In this document: positions 21,251 through 34,295 of the stretch, piece after piece | Numbering within the stretch: the first letter of the stretch is position 1 | Layout: every line of letters starts with the position of its first letter | NCBI GenBank assembly: GCA_030533445.1 | Contig: CM060062.1 | Location: 19,857,829-19,921,828 of the forward strand | Length of the DNA stretch: 64,000 nt | Origin: Cyprinodon diabolis | Taxonomy: Eukaryota; Chordata; Actinopteri; Cyprinodontiformes; Cyprinodontidae | Reading direction: 5' to 3' | Program-made: the position numbers and the translations under genes | Notes under the pieces: generated by a model | What the model saw: only the letters and a program-made list of their open reading frames with translations | Databases searched by the model: none | What the model was told of the DNA's origin: nothing

Positions 21251-24229
21251 CTTTAACCATGTAATCCGCCATTCCAATTTGAATTTAAGCTGCTTTGCCA
21301 TTCTGTAATTTCAAGTGCTATGCAAAGTCACCCTGTTGTTTATCAAATTGATCAGTTTACCACCATGCCTCTGCCCTGGTTAAGGTTTGGTAGCCTATTA
21401 ATTTGAATGATTCTGGTTTCTATTGATTCCCAATTCTGATTATTTTAAGAAGAAGAGTCATAAAAGCTTACATACTACTGTATAAGGCTAACCAAAATAT
21501 TATGTACACTGAACAGTAGGAAAGCAGTGCAGCAGGAAGGTATCAGAGTTTATATACTCCTCAGTTCCACCCGTCCAGACTTGGAAGTAGTGATGTTTTA
21601 CTTTGGTGGACAGAGAAAGGATCAGATGTTTAGGTCAAGATGTAAAGTAATGGAAGAAAATATTAAAAAAACTCAATTTTTTAAAACTAGGAATAAAAAA
21701 AAAAAATAAATAAAAATTGAACAACTTCGGAAGAATTGAAAGGTTGGAACAGCTTCCGATTATTTATTGATTCTCAATGTCTAACCATAGTCTTGGTCCA
21801 GTTGCCATTTTAGTCCACGACCTTCTCTTAATTTGATAAGAATAGAAACTCATGTGTCATTGCAAAGCAAAAACAAATGAAAATATACAGGTAGGCATAA
21901 GACTAAAAATGAATATGCAAAGGAACCAAAAAATAAATAAAAAGATTGTAGAGCAAATGAAAACAGGATTCTTTGCAGTTATTAAAAAAGGACAAACTCA
22001 TTTTAAATGAAAAATATTTAAAATAAATGAACATTCTTTTTTTCCAAAATAGCTCATCCTCAGTCACATACATGGAAACATCCACCAACATCAGTTTTCC
22101 ACTTCAGCCATAAGTTTTCCATTGATTATAGGTTCACAGATTCTACACCGTAAATGTTTACCTTTGCAGCAATTACTATGGGCCATAGTTGCCCCTCTAA
22201 ATAATGCTATTAATATCTTGATAGCATAAAAATTGTCTTATGCTCTTTCTATTTCAGAACATGGAACAATGATTTTATTTCTCAACTGTTTTGAAGTTTT
22301 CCTAAAATTGTATCCTATTGAAAGTATTAATTTGTTGTTGGGATATTCCTTGTTAATTTTTTTTTATCAACCATCTGAAGCCTTCATATGACAGTTGTAT
22401 TGATGCCAGAAGTTAAACAACACACATGGCCTATACATGCAGTACATTTGTTTAGGGTTGAATCATTATGAAGATGGAATCTCAAATGTTCTAAAGATAT
22501 TAGCAGTGTTGGTGTGAATGTTTTTGCATGTCTAAATAAAACTAGCTTCATGTTGGATTTCTATTAAAATCAAATTTTATTTGAAATTTTAGATGTCAGA
22601 CATGTTAAATACAGCTATTCTATCATAAGCTTAAATTCTGTCCATGAAATAAATACAAAATACCCCTTATTCATTTTACCCAATACTTTGAAGCCAAGCA
22701 TTAATGTACTGTTTTCTAACAATTTAGCAGCAGTTGCAAAAGCATAACTGTAAGAAATCATAGAAAGGTACAATTTAGCTGCCAGAAGTGAAAACAAAAA
22801 CAAACATTGCTGCTGAGGCTCTTAACAGCAATCAAGGTTTTTCTCCTTTGAATAAACGGAAAAAAATCCTCACTTTGGTTGAGTAGGTGTGAAGCATTTT
22901 TACAGTGTTATGATATGCGATTTTATAAATAAAAAAAAGTAGTAGAACTTGGAATCTTAAGAGTGGAGCGATATTATTAGATTTACACTTTTGATAAGAA
23001 AATAAAAATTTTTTTAGTACCTGTAGCCAAAGTGTTTGAAACTGTATTGCTGTTATTTAGTTCACTGAAGCTAGAATACATTCTTAATTTAACAGGAATG
23101 ATGAAAGGTTATTTTTTTTATTTTAGAATAAATATACAGCCCACTTTTTATTTTCCCAATGAATACTGTATGTGTCAGTATGTGGAACTGGAAAGCCAAG
23201 TGGAACCGTTTTAAACACTCCTGCATTGTAGAGATGGAAGCAGTTCGATCAAAAATCAGTATTAGCATCTATTTTTGGATACCACAGTACCTTGGGTTGA
23301 GCCCACCTACAGTGACTGAGAAAAGAGAGTTGACTGCAGTTATGTTCTGAACTTTGTGCTCCAGACCCCTCCTGCTCTCAGTCTGTAGTTTATATTTAGC
23401 AGCTACACCTGACAAGCATGTGAACATAGGTATGACAGGACCACTTTGACCCTTAAACCCTTACTTTATTCTGAGCAACTCACTGATGCTGAAATGAGCG
23501 ATTTTAAGACTCCTTTAATCAGTAGTAACACCCAAAGCAAAGATTGTTGTTGTCAGCCTAATCTGGTAGTGTTAACTTTTCCAAAAATATGACTTTCAAG
23601 TTGGATACTGTAACAATCTGAGAGGAAGGACACATTTACTGGCTCAACAAATTACCTAATTGACACATAATGTATTCTTCAGGTCAGGAAAAGTATTGGA
23701 AAAATAAAACATTGCAATAGCAATGACTGTCTCTTTGAACCCGAATTAGCTCTAAACTAAAAATCCCTAGAGTTTTAGCTAATCACAATGAATACCTTTT
23801 GTCTCTTCTCTAAGAGACTTCTCCAGTCTAATGAGTTATACATAACTTCAGTGTTATAAGCAGTATCCTTGCAAGGGGGATCAGAAAGGTAATGGTGAAA
23901 ATTAGAACTGGTTATGCACATAAAATGAAGACCAACAATTTTTTTATTTATTTTATTTATCAGCATTATGGTAACAAAATTGGAATCTGAGTGCCGTGCT
24001 CTGCCCAACAGTTTTGCTTTGCCAAGGGAGGCTTGTCCGGAGGAAAACCTCCCTTGATCATCCAATACTGCTTTATTATTTATTTAAGATTTATTTTTAT
24101 CACAGAAGTAAGATTAGTAATGCCAAACATGACAGGTGGACAGGGGAAGAGAAAGAAAAAAGAAAGACAAAAAAACATAAAATAAACTGCTGTATTTGTA
24201 GAAGACAAAAATGTTTGCAAACCTAAGGG

Positions 24230-24485
24230 AAAACCTGTAGAAGCACCCGCAAACAGACACAAGGAAGAGTCACATGCAACAAAACAAAAACAAAGAAAGC
24301 CCCCCAACAGAGCTCTCCCAAGAGCATAGGGCTGTGGCCCCCCCAGGAACCAATGCGCGACAGTACTCCATCCCCCCAGACGCCGATCCCCCAGACACAG
24401 GACAAGGGCCGAAACCCGAGCCCCACAAACCCGATCGCCACCAAACCAGCCTGATAGAGCCCCCACCCCGAGCATCCAAGAGATG
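24230..24485. repeat. C/A-rich GC island, probably retroelement-derived
   Basis: In otherwise AT-rich DNA, this block is full of CCCC and ACCC runs on the + strand (for example CCCAGACACAGGACAAGGGC and CGAGCCCCACAAACCCGATC). ORFs run through it on both strands because stops are rare in such composition, and none resembles a known protein. Similar C-rich leader blocks are found at 5' ends of some fish retroelements, with CATCCAAGAG at the end here. The identity is unresolved. Confidence 0.4.
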
Positions 24486-25872
24486 ACCAACAATCTCCTA
24501 CAGAGCTTTGAGATTCAGTACGTTGTGTTCAGTCTACTGATATAACACTATTTGAAAATGTATTCCTGACATTTTACCTTTTTAGCTGTCATTTGCATCT
24601 TCCAAAAAGAAATTATAATAATAATTTACCATATAAGGTGTTGTTACTAATTCCTACATGGAAATTGAACAAAAACCATTAACATATTTTTTTTTACACT
24701 CTCACTGGGAGGAAGCACCTCCTCAGTGTGAAATAGTTTAAACATCTTCTTAACTCCACTCATGCTCAAAGAAGCTGGATGTAAACACTGATGGAAGTTT
24801 TGCTTGTAGCTTGACTTGAAACATATCATTAAGAGTCTTTTTAGACATTTTGCTTACATTTCCAATTTCCTTTTCTACTATGTAATTTGTATTTTTTTTG
24901 AAGGTATCTGTTGTATTGTATTATTGTCAGAGAGTGTCTGTCGAATTGGCCAGGATGCCAACATTATGAATGACATTTCAAATGTCAAGGCTTTTTCATG
25001 CGTCAATAGCTTATATATATATTATGTAAACCTGTAGTGTTTAAAGGTTCTCTCAGTGGCATAAATACTTTGATGTATATCAAACAACACTGCAATTCTT
25101 TTCTTTTCCTTCACAGTTGTTTTCTTCACTACCAAATTTTATTTATTTATTTTTTTCAGGAGAAGGACCCAGTCTTTTGTTTTAAAGCATACAGAATGAT
25201 GATAGTTATTTTTGGTGTTAATTTTTTTTTTTTAGATATATTTTAATGAAACTGAGTTATAGTTAAATTAATAGTGGGCAATTAATGGTAAATAATTGTT
25301 GAGACCGTGAACTTTACGTATATTACCAGCAAGCATGAATATCCTCAGAAGCCCATATGTCGCCACGATCTGGGTGAAATGAAAGGCATTGGAGGTTGGT
25401 GTAAGAGAAAATGGGCAGAGAAAAAAACTCTCAATGCTTTGACAAGTGGCTAAAGCCAAAAACAAACATAAACATAGTTTGAACTAAAACTGCAGTAGCT
25501 GTTTCCGTGTGAAGGTCGCATTTTCCAGCTTTATATGTCAACATCAGAGTAATATCTGTCAATCATTCGATGCTGCGGTCCTTTCAATAAAACTGTAAAA
25601 TGTTGTAAATATTTCAGCTCCTTTATAGTGATCAGGCATGATTCATTTTATATCAATGGCTATCTTGTCATGTAGCAGTATTGTGAAACAAACCTCAAAA
25701 AACACAGTTTCAATAGAAAAACACATGCTGCCATTTTAGACAAAGCTGGTCGATAATTTGAACCAAGATACAGTGTGACCTACTGTTAACTCTAGAACTT
25801 TAGAAATTGTTTTATTTTTAAGAATTTTCATCTTTTAATGATTCCATAATCATTTCAGTTAATGCTTTGAGG

Positions 25873-26258
25873 GGCTGCACAGTTTAGCAGTGGGTAGCAG
25901 TGCCGCCTTGCAGCAAGAATGTTCAGGGTTTGATTCCCGGGCTGGGGTATTTTTGCATGACGTTTGCATGATCTCCCTGTGCATGCGTGGGTTCTCTCCA
26001 ACTACTCCTGCTTCTTCCCACAGTCCAAATCGTGATCCTTAGGTTAATAGGCTTCTCTAAATTGCCCATAGGTTTAAGTGTGTGCATGCATAGTTGTTTG
26101 TTCTGTTTGTCTCTTGTGTTGCCCTGCAATGGACTGGTGACCTGTCCATGGTGTACCCCGCCTCTCAGCCATTGACAGCTGGAGATGGGCACCAACACCC
26201 CTCACGACCCCAGCAGAGATGAGCATGATGGAAATTGGATGATTGGATGGATGGATGA
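25873..26258 (+). mobile_element. tRNA-headed SINE-like repeat with ATGG tail
   Basis: It starts near GGGCTGCACAGTTTAGCAGTG, with a tRNA-like B-box segment (GGGTTTGATTCCCGG) near 25925. The body contains TGCATGCGTGGGTTCTCTCC, TTCCCACAGTCCAAA and CTCTAAATTGCCC, and the CAATGGACTGGTGACCTGTCC block. It ends in GATTGGATGGATGGATGA. The ATGG-repeat tail and the preceding block resemble L2-type LINE 3' ends. A second copy lies at 39941-40761 and a head fragment at 38527-38710. It is not a functional tRNA: no cloverleaf can be drawn around the head. Confidence 0.7.
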
Positions 26259-26327
26259 GTTATGCTTTGACTAGAAGAAATTACCAGGAAGTGGAGCTGG
26301 TATGCTAAAAAGATAGGAAGGTTATAC

Positions 26328-26957
26328 TGTCATCATTCTGGACACCGAATATCATTCTTCGCACTGGACCTCACAGAGTTTTCCTATTTATGGATGTTGA
26401 CAACATTTCTGCCTCTCGCCTAGTCCCCTGTTTTGTAAACCCGATTCTGCCCTCATGGCTCTGACTTTGTTTTTCTGTGCCAGGATTCCGGATTCTGGCT
26501 TTACCCTCGCATTGCTCTTCCTGACGCTGTTCTATCTGCTCTGACCTGCTTTCTGCCCCTTGACCAGCAAGCTCTGTCTCTCTGTTTTTGAATACCAAAA
26601 GGGAGAATCCTCCTCTGAGCAAGTTCCTGCATAACTCTGTTTACCTGTCTCAATGTAGCGTTAACAAACTCCCTGTCAGAGTCAAAGTGTTCTGAGTTCA
26701 CCACAGTTCTGAGATCTGTAGAGGAACCTAAAACCTCTTCATTCTATTCCTCATGTAACGTAAGAAGGTTAGTGGCTTTTTCCTTGGTTGAACTGCTAAA
26801 AACGAGAATTAGTTCAGCCACTAACCCGCTCGATCTTTCTCAAAAGTTCCCATTTCCGCTGTTGAGCAGTTTCCTGCATCGTCTGCTGAATTCTTTGAAT
26901 AAATCTTCAAAACGTTCCTTGTTGTGTCTGGCTGAATTTCAGGTCTTCTAACTGACA
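26328..26957 (+). mobile_element. candidate solo LTR
   Basis: It begins TGTCATCATTCTGG and ends TCTTCTAACTGACA, so it is bounded by TG...CA. The flanking pentamers TATAC (26323-26327) and TTTAC (26958-26962) agree at four of five positions. A polyadenylation signal AATAAA sits at 26898-26903, about 55 bp from the end, as expected for an LTR in + orientation. No gag/pol or second LTR is nearby. With one mismatch in the duplication and no second copy in the window, the call is moderate. Confidence 0.4.
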
Positions 26958-28239
26958 TTTACATATGCAATAGTTAGATCATGAGTACTTACAAAAATTG
27001 ACTTGTGTAAGAAGTAGTTTATTGTCTAGCAATCAAATATTTAACACTTTAGCACCACTTTAATGAATTAAGGATAGCTTAAACAGCTTTGTAAGTCTTT
27101 CTATGAAGATCTGTTTAACAACAGAAGAAAATGGCTGTCGAAGAACTCATCACATGTTTTAGCAAACATGAAGATCCACCAATGAGCTATCACTGTAGCA
27201 TCAGATCAACCTAATTTTTCTGACACTAATTTCAAAGCCTATTTGCTTGACCACATTTCCAACAATACAGCACAGCAGCGAATTACCTTTATGCACAAAT
27301 GCAAATAAAGATAAGTGCTCCTGCCCATTTGACCGTCATTGTGCAGACAGTTGGGGTGTATGTTTAGTGCAGAGCATAAACTAAGATAATTTCTTATATC
27401 TAACAAGATATTTTATAGATATAGATATTTATAGGTATTCTATGTAACAAGGGGCCCACTAAAATGGTTCATGAACAAGGCCAAAAATGATATGCTAAAC
27501 TCTTGGCCCCGTGTAGGTTAACATGGAGCAAATTAGGAGTAATCCAGATATGTTATATTCTAATTTAGAAAAAGTTTTCTTTCTATACACAATGTAGAGT
27601 TTGTTAATTTGAGTTCATTGGTTAAGAAATCGCACAAACAATTTAGCGTATGTAGAGCTTTGCATTTCAGTCCCTTCTTTGCCTGCTCAGTGACAGATGT
27701 ATATGAACAGATGGCACAATAAAAATGTTTTGTAATTCCATGTTTAAAATTCTGTAATCACTGGAAAAAAAGAATCAGCATACCACTTAAGCACTTAAGA
27801 TGCTGACACTAGTTTACATTCAGTCATATATTTCTATATTATCTATTAATTTGTGATTTTAAATTAAAATACTTTTAATTCTATTTTTATCATAGCAAAA
27901 CTAACAACAAGAAAAGATGAACTGATCTCAGAATCGGCATACTAAACAAAATGTATTAAAATGGCATGACTCACATGTAGAATAAAATAACAAATACTCA
28001 AAAGAAATATTGTTGTATAGGCCACAGTAGGCTGAAAAACAAATTTGTTAACTTGGCTTTCAGTAGAAGTGGCATGGTGATGTAGAGAAAAAATATTACA
28101 TTTTTTTCTATCAAAATTATCAAGTTATTATTTAATTTTGTAAGTTAAAATGCATTTGTATTATATATTAACTTAATGTTAAATTGAATGTGAAGAAATG
28201 CAAATCTTTTGGAAAGTAAGCTTGTTTTAGCGATGCAAA

Positions 28240-28422
28240 CAACAACTTTTAAACAGAGCATGCACAAAGAGAAATGGGCTTGTGCACGCTCTCGCAAGAG
28301 TTTAATAGACGTTCCCTCTCCTGAGCGGGTACAGGGGTTTTACATGTGCATTTTCTTTTCAAAAGTAGTGAAGGTGGGTCTTTTTCTTTTAAATTCAGCG
28401 AAAATCTCCACTATACCTTTAA
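28240..28422. mobile_element. MITE fragment related to 791-1481
   Basis: It shares AACAGAGC, GAGAAATGGGCT and the right terminus ATACCTTTAA with the element at 791-1481. The left half is missing or unrecognisable. Confidence 0.55.
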
Positions 28423-29344
28423 GTGTGTTCTGAATTTAAAATTATGGAATAATATGTCCTTCCTGTGGTGACATTGAGTATAACAGTGGACATCTTTATG
28501 TTATTTAGTAGACAAAATGGATCTGCTATTAACCCTGGCAACCCTATAGCATTTTCTGTCAAAATCTTGTATCGGGACGTTGCATTAAATGCACACATAA
28601 CATTAGAGGCTACCGCTTATTGTTCTCTATGCAAAACTTTTGATTCTGCTTGATAAGACCATACATTTTTGTAAAAGCCTTGGGAGCACTTTTTTTCCCC
28701 TGCCTTATGGTCATTATACTGTCACAATTACAGAGCAACGAAATTCACTAACAACTAGACTGCCACTCCCCCCTAAAAATAAAGTTTCACCATTCCCGGA
28801 AGTGCTGCAATACCAGGTTGATACATAAAGTGGATAGAGGAAACCCTTCTTCCATCACTTTGTTCCAAAAAGCATTTTAATATATGTTCCCGAGACAGGG
28901 GACATATCAGATATTAATTGATAAGAACAGAATAGTCTTCTTAAAAAGTAGACAAATTTTAGTTTATGCAGAGATGCATCTACAAGACAGGCAGATTTGG
29001 GATTAGATAGTAGTATCTAGCTGAGTAGAGAACAACAGTGCTGTGGGAAAAGCTGGGGTCGCTGGGGTCTGCACTGAAGGTAAGGAAAGACGACTACCAG
29101 TGCTTCTAGGGCTAAATTAAAACAGCCTTTTAAAAGCCACATAGAAAACTCTTAAATACATTCCTTATTTAATCTTTGTCAACATTATTTTCTCTGTATT
29201 CCAGTTTGACAGAATAAAAGCACCGTCTCGGCTGCACTTCTATATTATACGCAGTGCCACTATTTGACAACATCTGTTCTGTCAAGCAGCTCAGGTTGAG
29301 AGTGAAAGGGTGACCAATTTCATTATATTCTTTGCATTTAGGCC

Positions 29345-29960
29345 CTAAATAGGGAATATGGAATCCCTTTTTATTTTTATATGGACGATTTTCAGATCTA
29401 TGTGTCCCTCAAGCAGACGGACATGAAGGCCTGACTTGACTGTAAAGAAGACTTTAAAACTTGGCTTACCTTGAACTTTTTGAATTTTAGCTATAAGAAA
29501 ACTGAGGTGATACTGTTTGGAACAAGTTGCTCCTAAGACCCTGGTACTGTTGATTTGGGACCCCTGGCCATATATTTTAACTAAACTTATTTGGGTTTTA
29601 AGTTTTACAATGATTTTAAATCTGACAGTCAGATTAGAGCAGTTGTTAAATCCTGTTTTTATCATTAAGGCAGCTAGCAAAACTAAAATCTGTTCTGTCA
29701 AGACGACACTTTGAAACAGCGAATAATACTTTTTATTTTATCCTGCCTGGATTATTCTAATGGACTTTATGTTGGAGTGAATCAGTCACACCTCTCATTT
29801 GTTGCTGTTTCCAAACGCTGCTGCAGGTCTTTTAAAAGGTACTTAAAAACAACATACAGCATTAACCCCGCACTACCACTCCACTGGCTCCCACTGTATT
29901 CTTGAGTTCATTTTAAAGTTATTTGTGTTAAGTGTTTAAATGACCTTGCCTTAAAACCCT
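29345..29960 (+). pseudogene. LINE reverse transcriptase C-terminal remnant (Jockey/L2-like)
   Basis: Translation in shifting frames gives YMDDFQIYVSLKQTDMK (29378 onward), TWLTLNFLNFSYKKTEVILF with GTSC, then remnants of the thumb region and a tail resembling LHWLPLYS. The tyrosine-x-aspartate-aspartate motif is the RT catalytic site, and KTEV-I-FG follows it in many Jockey-superfamily LINEs of fish. Stops and frameshifts are frequent. The first two thirds of the element are absent, consistent with 5' truncation during retrotransposition followed by decay. Confidence 0.7.
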
Positions 29961-31589
29961 CTCTTGCTCTTTGAATTTGACTTCTTCTGAGTCTTAGCTT
30001 TTGACTTAGTTTGCTTTAAATCTGATTTGTTTCTTTTAAATGATTCAATGCATTATCTTGTTTTTTCTTTAAGGCTTTTGTTTTTCTTGTAGTCTGTAGC
30101 TTTCCGCAGCACTGTGTCTAAGCCATCAGCTGTTTTTAAGTGTATAAAAAATTTATGAAAAATACGGTATTGTCAGACTAAAACTGAAAAGCAGGTCAGA
30201 TGAGTTTAGTAGCTTGCTAGTAAACTAAGAACCGTTTCAGACATCCTGCTGTAGATGAAAGTCACTGCAGAAAGGTTTTTTTTTTTATTAGAATTCTAGA
30301 TTCTCTTTTTTGTTTACATGTATTTTCTGTATGTATTTATCTGAGATATTAGAATTAAAATTTCTCCTTTTAATGAAACTGGTAAAATGGTAGAATATTA
30401 CAAGACAAGATGCACAAAAGCATCAAGTGTCTAAATAAGTTAAAACAATATTTTCTTTTTTGAAATAGGTACCTGAATAAGAATCGTGCATTTTAATGGC
30501 CTGGAACGGGCAGAAAGATGCTTTAAAAGGCAAAACTGCCTGTTCTATTTGTTATAGAAAACCTTATGCTGTAACAAACTGATTCAGGATCTTAAAAAGG
30601 GCCTCTACCTCTGCCTCAGCTTACCGGTACTCTTTGCATGCCTTTCATGCTGAGGTAAGCTAAAGAAATTCATCAGCTGTCTGCTGGTATTGAATTTGAT
30701 TTGAGGGCTGTTTTCATTTTGACTTTTTGAAGTGATGACTCTTGCCTTGTATTTCCTTGGAATGCTTGTGTGTATCACAATCTGGCAGTAGGTGTCAGAT
30801 AAAAGTAAAATTAGCCTTTTTTTTTCATTTTAAACCCCATTTCCTCAAGACTTACATCTCTGGCCTGTAGCAGTAAGCGATAAACTAACTGAGGATTCCA
30901 GATCAGTCCAATTCAGTCACATTTTGTAGAAGTATGTATTTTTTTATTTGATGTGAACATATTTTTTAACTATAACTGAAAAAGTAAATCATATCAGGAA
31001 ACAGTACAAAAATATATGAAAGACCTAAAGGACGCAATAAAACTATAGGATAAAAAAAAAAAGTCTGACAGATCAGAGTGTTTCCCTTGGTAAAACCATC
31101 CATTGATAGTTTTAATGGGAACAATAAAATAATAAAGGGGATGTAACCGACGTTTTTTGCAGTAAGTGAATAAAACCACTTTTATTGAAATTTAAAGAAT
31201 TGATTGTAGAGTTGACATTAAACTGGCAAAATAATTAGTGCAAAATAATTATTAATAATTTAATGTTTGGACTGTAAAATGCTGTTTTGTGAACACACAC
31301 CCAACTGCCTGTGTGTTAGGACAACAAATGAAACTGTAGTTTAAGCTCAAATCATGGTTAAACAGCTAACTCTGCACATGCATGGAATACGTTCACTAAA
31401 TCTTGGATTTAAAATATAAAAATTAACAAAAATAATTTGACTCAAGGTCAAACATATTTCGGTTAACTTTTCTTAATAAAGTTGGTAAAGCTCAATTAAA
31501 CCTAAATACCTACTCTGAACACAGTAGTGTGAATTCACCAAACCTGATTCTTGCAAGCAGAGTGTACAATTTACATGTTATCCCTACAG

Positions 31590-32552
31590 CAAGGGTCGGC
31601 AACCTAAACTGTTCAAAGAGCCATATTGGACCAAAAAATAAAAAACATATTTGTCTGGAGCCACAAAAATGTTAAAGTCTTATATAAGCATCGTATGGCA
31701 ACACAGGCTCTAAGTGTATTAACACTCTATAGAAAATGACTGTGTGGGCTTAAATATATAATAAAGCATTCATGATTAAATGTTTGAGCAACTGTCACAT
31801 AGTAGCATGAAGTGAGGGAGGAGCAGTAAATGCTCTCATGCGTGGAATTCGCAGCACATCACTTCACCACCCTTTACAACGCAGTTCAGGTTTTGCTGCA
31901 TTGATGAATTTGATTAAATTTTTCATGCTTGGAACAAAACTTTCAGCAGGAGTGAAGTTTGGAGATGCAATCTACTTCTTAACTCTATCTTTGCTCTAAT
32001 TTATCCAGAAGTTCTGCAATTGCACTTTTTCTCTCACTCCCAACTTTGTGATCGGCTGCATATTTAGCATGACTTCCCTAGAAAAGCCTTTCTTAATTAC
32101 TCGTTTTATTTTTTGACAAACTCTCATTACAACGCAGAAATGCTGGAAATCCGTCCGTATTGATAATGAAAGCAAATGATTCGGTCCATTCTTCTTTGAA
32201 TCCTCTGCTCTCATCAAGTATCTTTCTTTTTTCCCCTTTGGGGTCCATGGTCCTAGACACGCTGGTTTGTTTGCCTGGCACTGCGCTATGCTGAATTGTG
32301 TGTTAAAGGCTATGCCCACTAATCGCTGTGCCTATGACGCTAATTTTTGTTGCAAGAAATGTTTACATTTATTTATTTATTATACAGGTGTTTACAGCAT
32401 TGGAAAACATAATTAATGTTTGTTCCTACAACTCCTGCAGACCAAATTAAAATAAAAAACTAAATTTTCATAAATTTTAAAAAAATGTATGAAAATCTTT
32501 AAAACGCTAAAGAGCTGTATGCGGCTCCGCAACCGTGGGTTGCCGACCTCTG
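31590..32552 (-). mobile_element. non-autonomous hAT element with target duplication
   Basis: The ends CAAGGGTCGGCAACC (31590) and GGTTGCCGACCTCTG (to 32552) are inverted repeats with two mismatches. Flanking octamers CCCTACAG (31582-31589) and CCGTACAG (32553-32560) match at seven of eight positions, a good hAT-type 8-bp target duplication. Inside, on the minus strand, is a short remnant of a hAT transposase N-terminus. At 963 bp it is an internally deleted derivative. Confidence 0.85.
32093..32248 (-). pseudogene. hAT transposase N-terminal remnant
   Basis: From the MDP start, the reading is MDPKGEKRKILDESRGFKEE followed by WTESFAFI, then LRCNESLSKNK. This is the pattern of the BED-like N-terminus of hAT (Charlie/ZBED5-type) transposases, where R-x-F-x-E-E-W-T-x-x-F is followed by a C-x-x-C zinc site. 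Here one cysteine of the pair appears replaced (LRCN), and the domain runs into a stop, so it is non-functional. Confidence 0.65.
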
Positions 32553-34295
32553 CCGTACAGTATGTAGGGTGGATCATGAGAACTGTGAGGTGAAGCTGTG
32601 CAAGTGTTTGCCTTACATTGCATTGCTTCTCCGATCTACACTGTGCTCGTCTGATCTCCCGTTAGCCAGCTGCCGCCTCTCCCCACTTCTGCTTATCTCT
32701 CTGCCCAATGGACTGCTCCAATCCAGATGTGTGCATGGCCAGCTGCCTCGTCCGGGTTCTAGTAATCTTTTGCCGAGTTCTTGCTCTGATTTACCACTGT
32801 TCCTTCTTTCTGCTCAGTCTCACCCTACCTCATGCTCTATTGAAAATGGCCAACTGGACTCCCCCAACTGGAGAATCTGCTGGACCCAGGGTTGCTAGCA
32901 GCTTTGTTTGGCTTTCCTAATAAATAGAGCACTGTGGTTTGTTATATTAAAATTGAGGTGTGCTACTTTAAGGTCAAACAAACAACGTCGATGATGTAGT
33001 GGTGCGTTTCGTCTCCCTTGCGAATTCGCCCACTGTGTGATTTGCTGCGGCTCACCAGGCAAATTTCTGGCAAAATGTCAGATGAGCAAAACGCAAGAAA
33101 CTGGCAATTTATTTTCCAGGTTTCAAATTCAGTGTGAATGCACTATTGGTGTCTGCAAAGCAAATATGCAGATTTGTTTCATTAATGTTCAAAATTAATA
33201 TTGCGTAACACAAAACTAGCATTAAATGAGCACCAGACTCAAACTCAAATGTAGATCAACTCCTGAACTAAAAGACTTCAAAAAGACATTTGTTAGATTT
33301 AAAAACAGATAGACAATAAAAACTCTAAAATATTAACTACAACAGCTTTGCTGTATCATGTTTATCTTCCTGGTATCTTATGAAAGTTTAGTTTGCCTCA
33401 CTCTGATATGTCATCACATGACACTGAAAAGAGTATACATGCGTATCAGTGAAGAGCTGGTAGAGCTCGATTTCAAAGGTGGGACTAACAAGGTCAGCGA
33501 TATTAGGTCAGAACCAATCAGATAACTACAGAAACGACTTCAGGTGACGCGCTATGTTTTTATAATTTTGTAGTTTATTAAACATGTCAAGCAGTTGAAA
33601 TGCCCCAGTGAAAGATTTTTGCTGGTTCTGCTTAAAAAAAAATCTAAGGATGTAAGATGCGCTTTTTAGGATGTTCATTGCAACTTTTCTCCCATGCAGT
33701 CACCATCTTGCTGGCTTACTTTAGTGTGTCTGGCTAGGCTATGTCCAAGGAGAAAACCTTGTAGCACTTGCATAAGCACATTACTGAGTAGAAAACAACA
33801 GCAACACCGACCAGATATTTGATTTGGACAAACCAACCACTGGTCTGAGCATTAAAAGCTGAGAAAAGCTTAGATTTCAGTCCCATTCTAATCTTCCAGT
33901 GTTAATCTCCAGTTAATTTTAAAGCAGATTGACTAAATTTGTACTTCAGTCCAACCAGTGCTGACAGTTTTATATTAAAACTAAATTGCTTGTCAGTTAG
34001 AATGACTCACTGATACATTTTATAATTGCCACAGGCTTTATCTTCCCTCTTAGTCCTGTGTTTAGTAGGTGTATTGACTGCAGAGAAACCCTCTTCTGGT
34101 GATCTTTCATTTCTTATGGCACTGTCAGGGGAAACTGCTTTTTTATCACAGGCAAGGATAAAAAGGTGGTTGTTTTGTTCTTACATTTATAAAAGTGTAT
34201 CTTTGTGTAGAGAAATAATACTGTTCATGCTTAAGATCCCTTCTAAAATGTCACCAACCTCATTTTAGAGAGTTTTTTGTGAGACTTGAGCGTTA

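Noticed and set aside
24080..24493. 137-codon minus-strand ORF over the C-rich island
   Set aside because: Overlapping ORFs exist on both strands there because stops are rare in C-rich DNA. The glycine/tryptophan/cysteine-rich translation has no family resemblance.
25890..25945. possible tRNA gene at the SINE head
   Set aside because: The B-box-like segment is present but no cloverleaf stems or anticodon arm can be drawn; the rest is repeat body. The same holds for 38560-38605.
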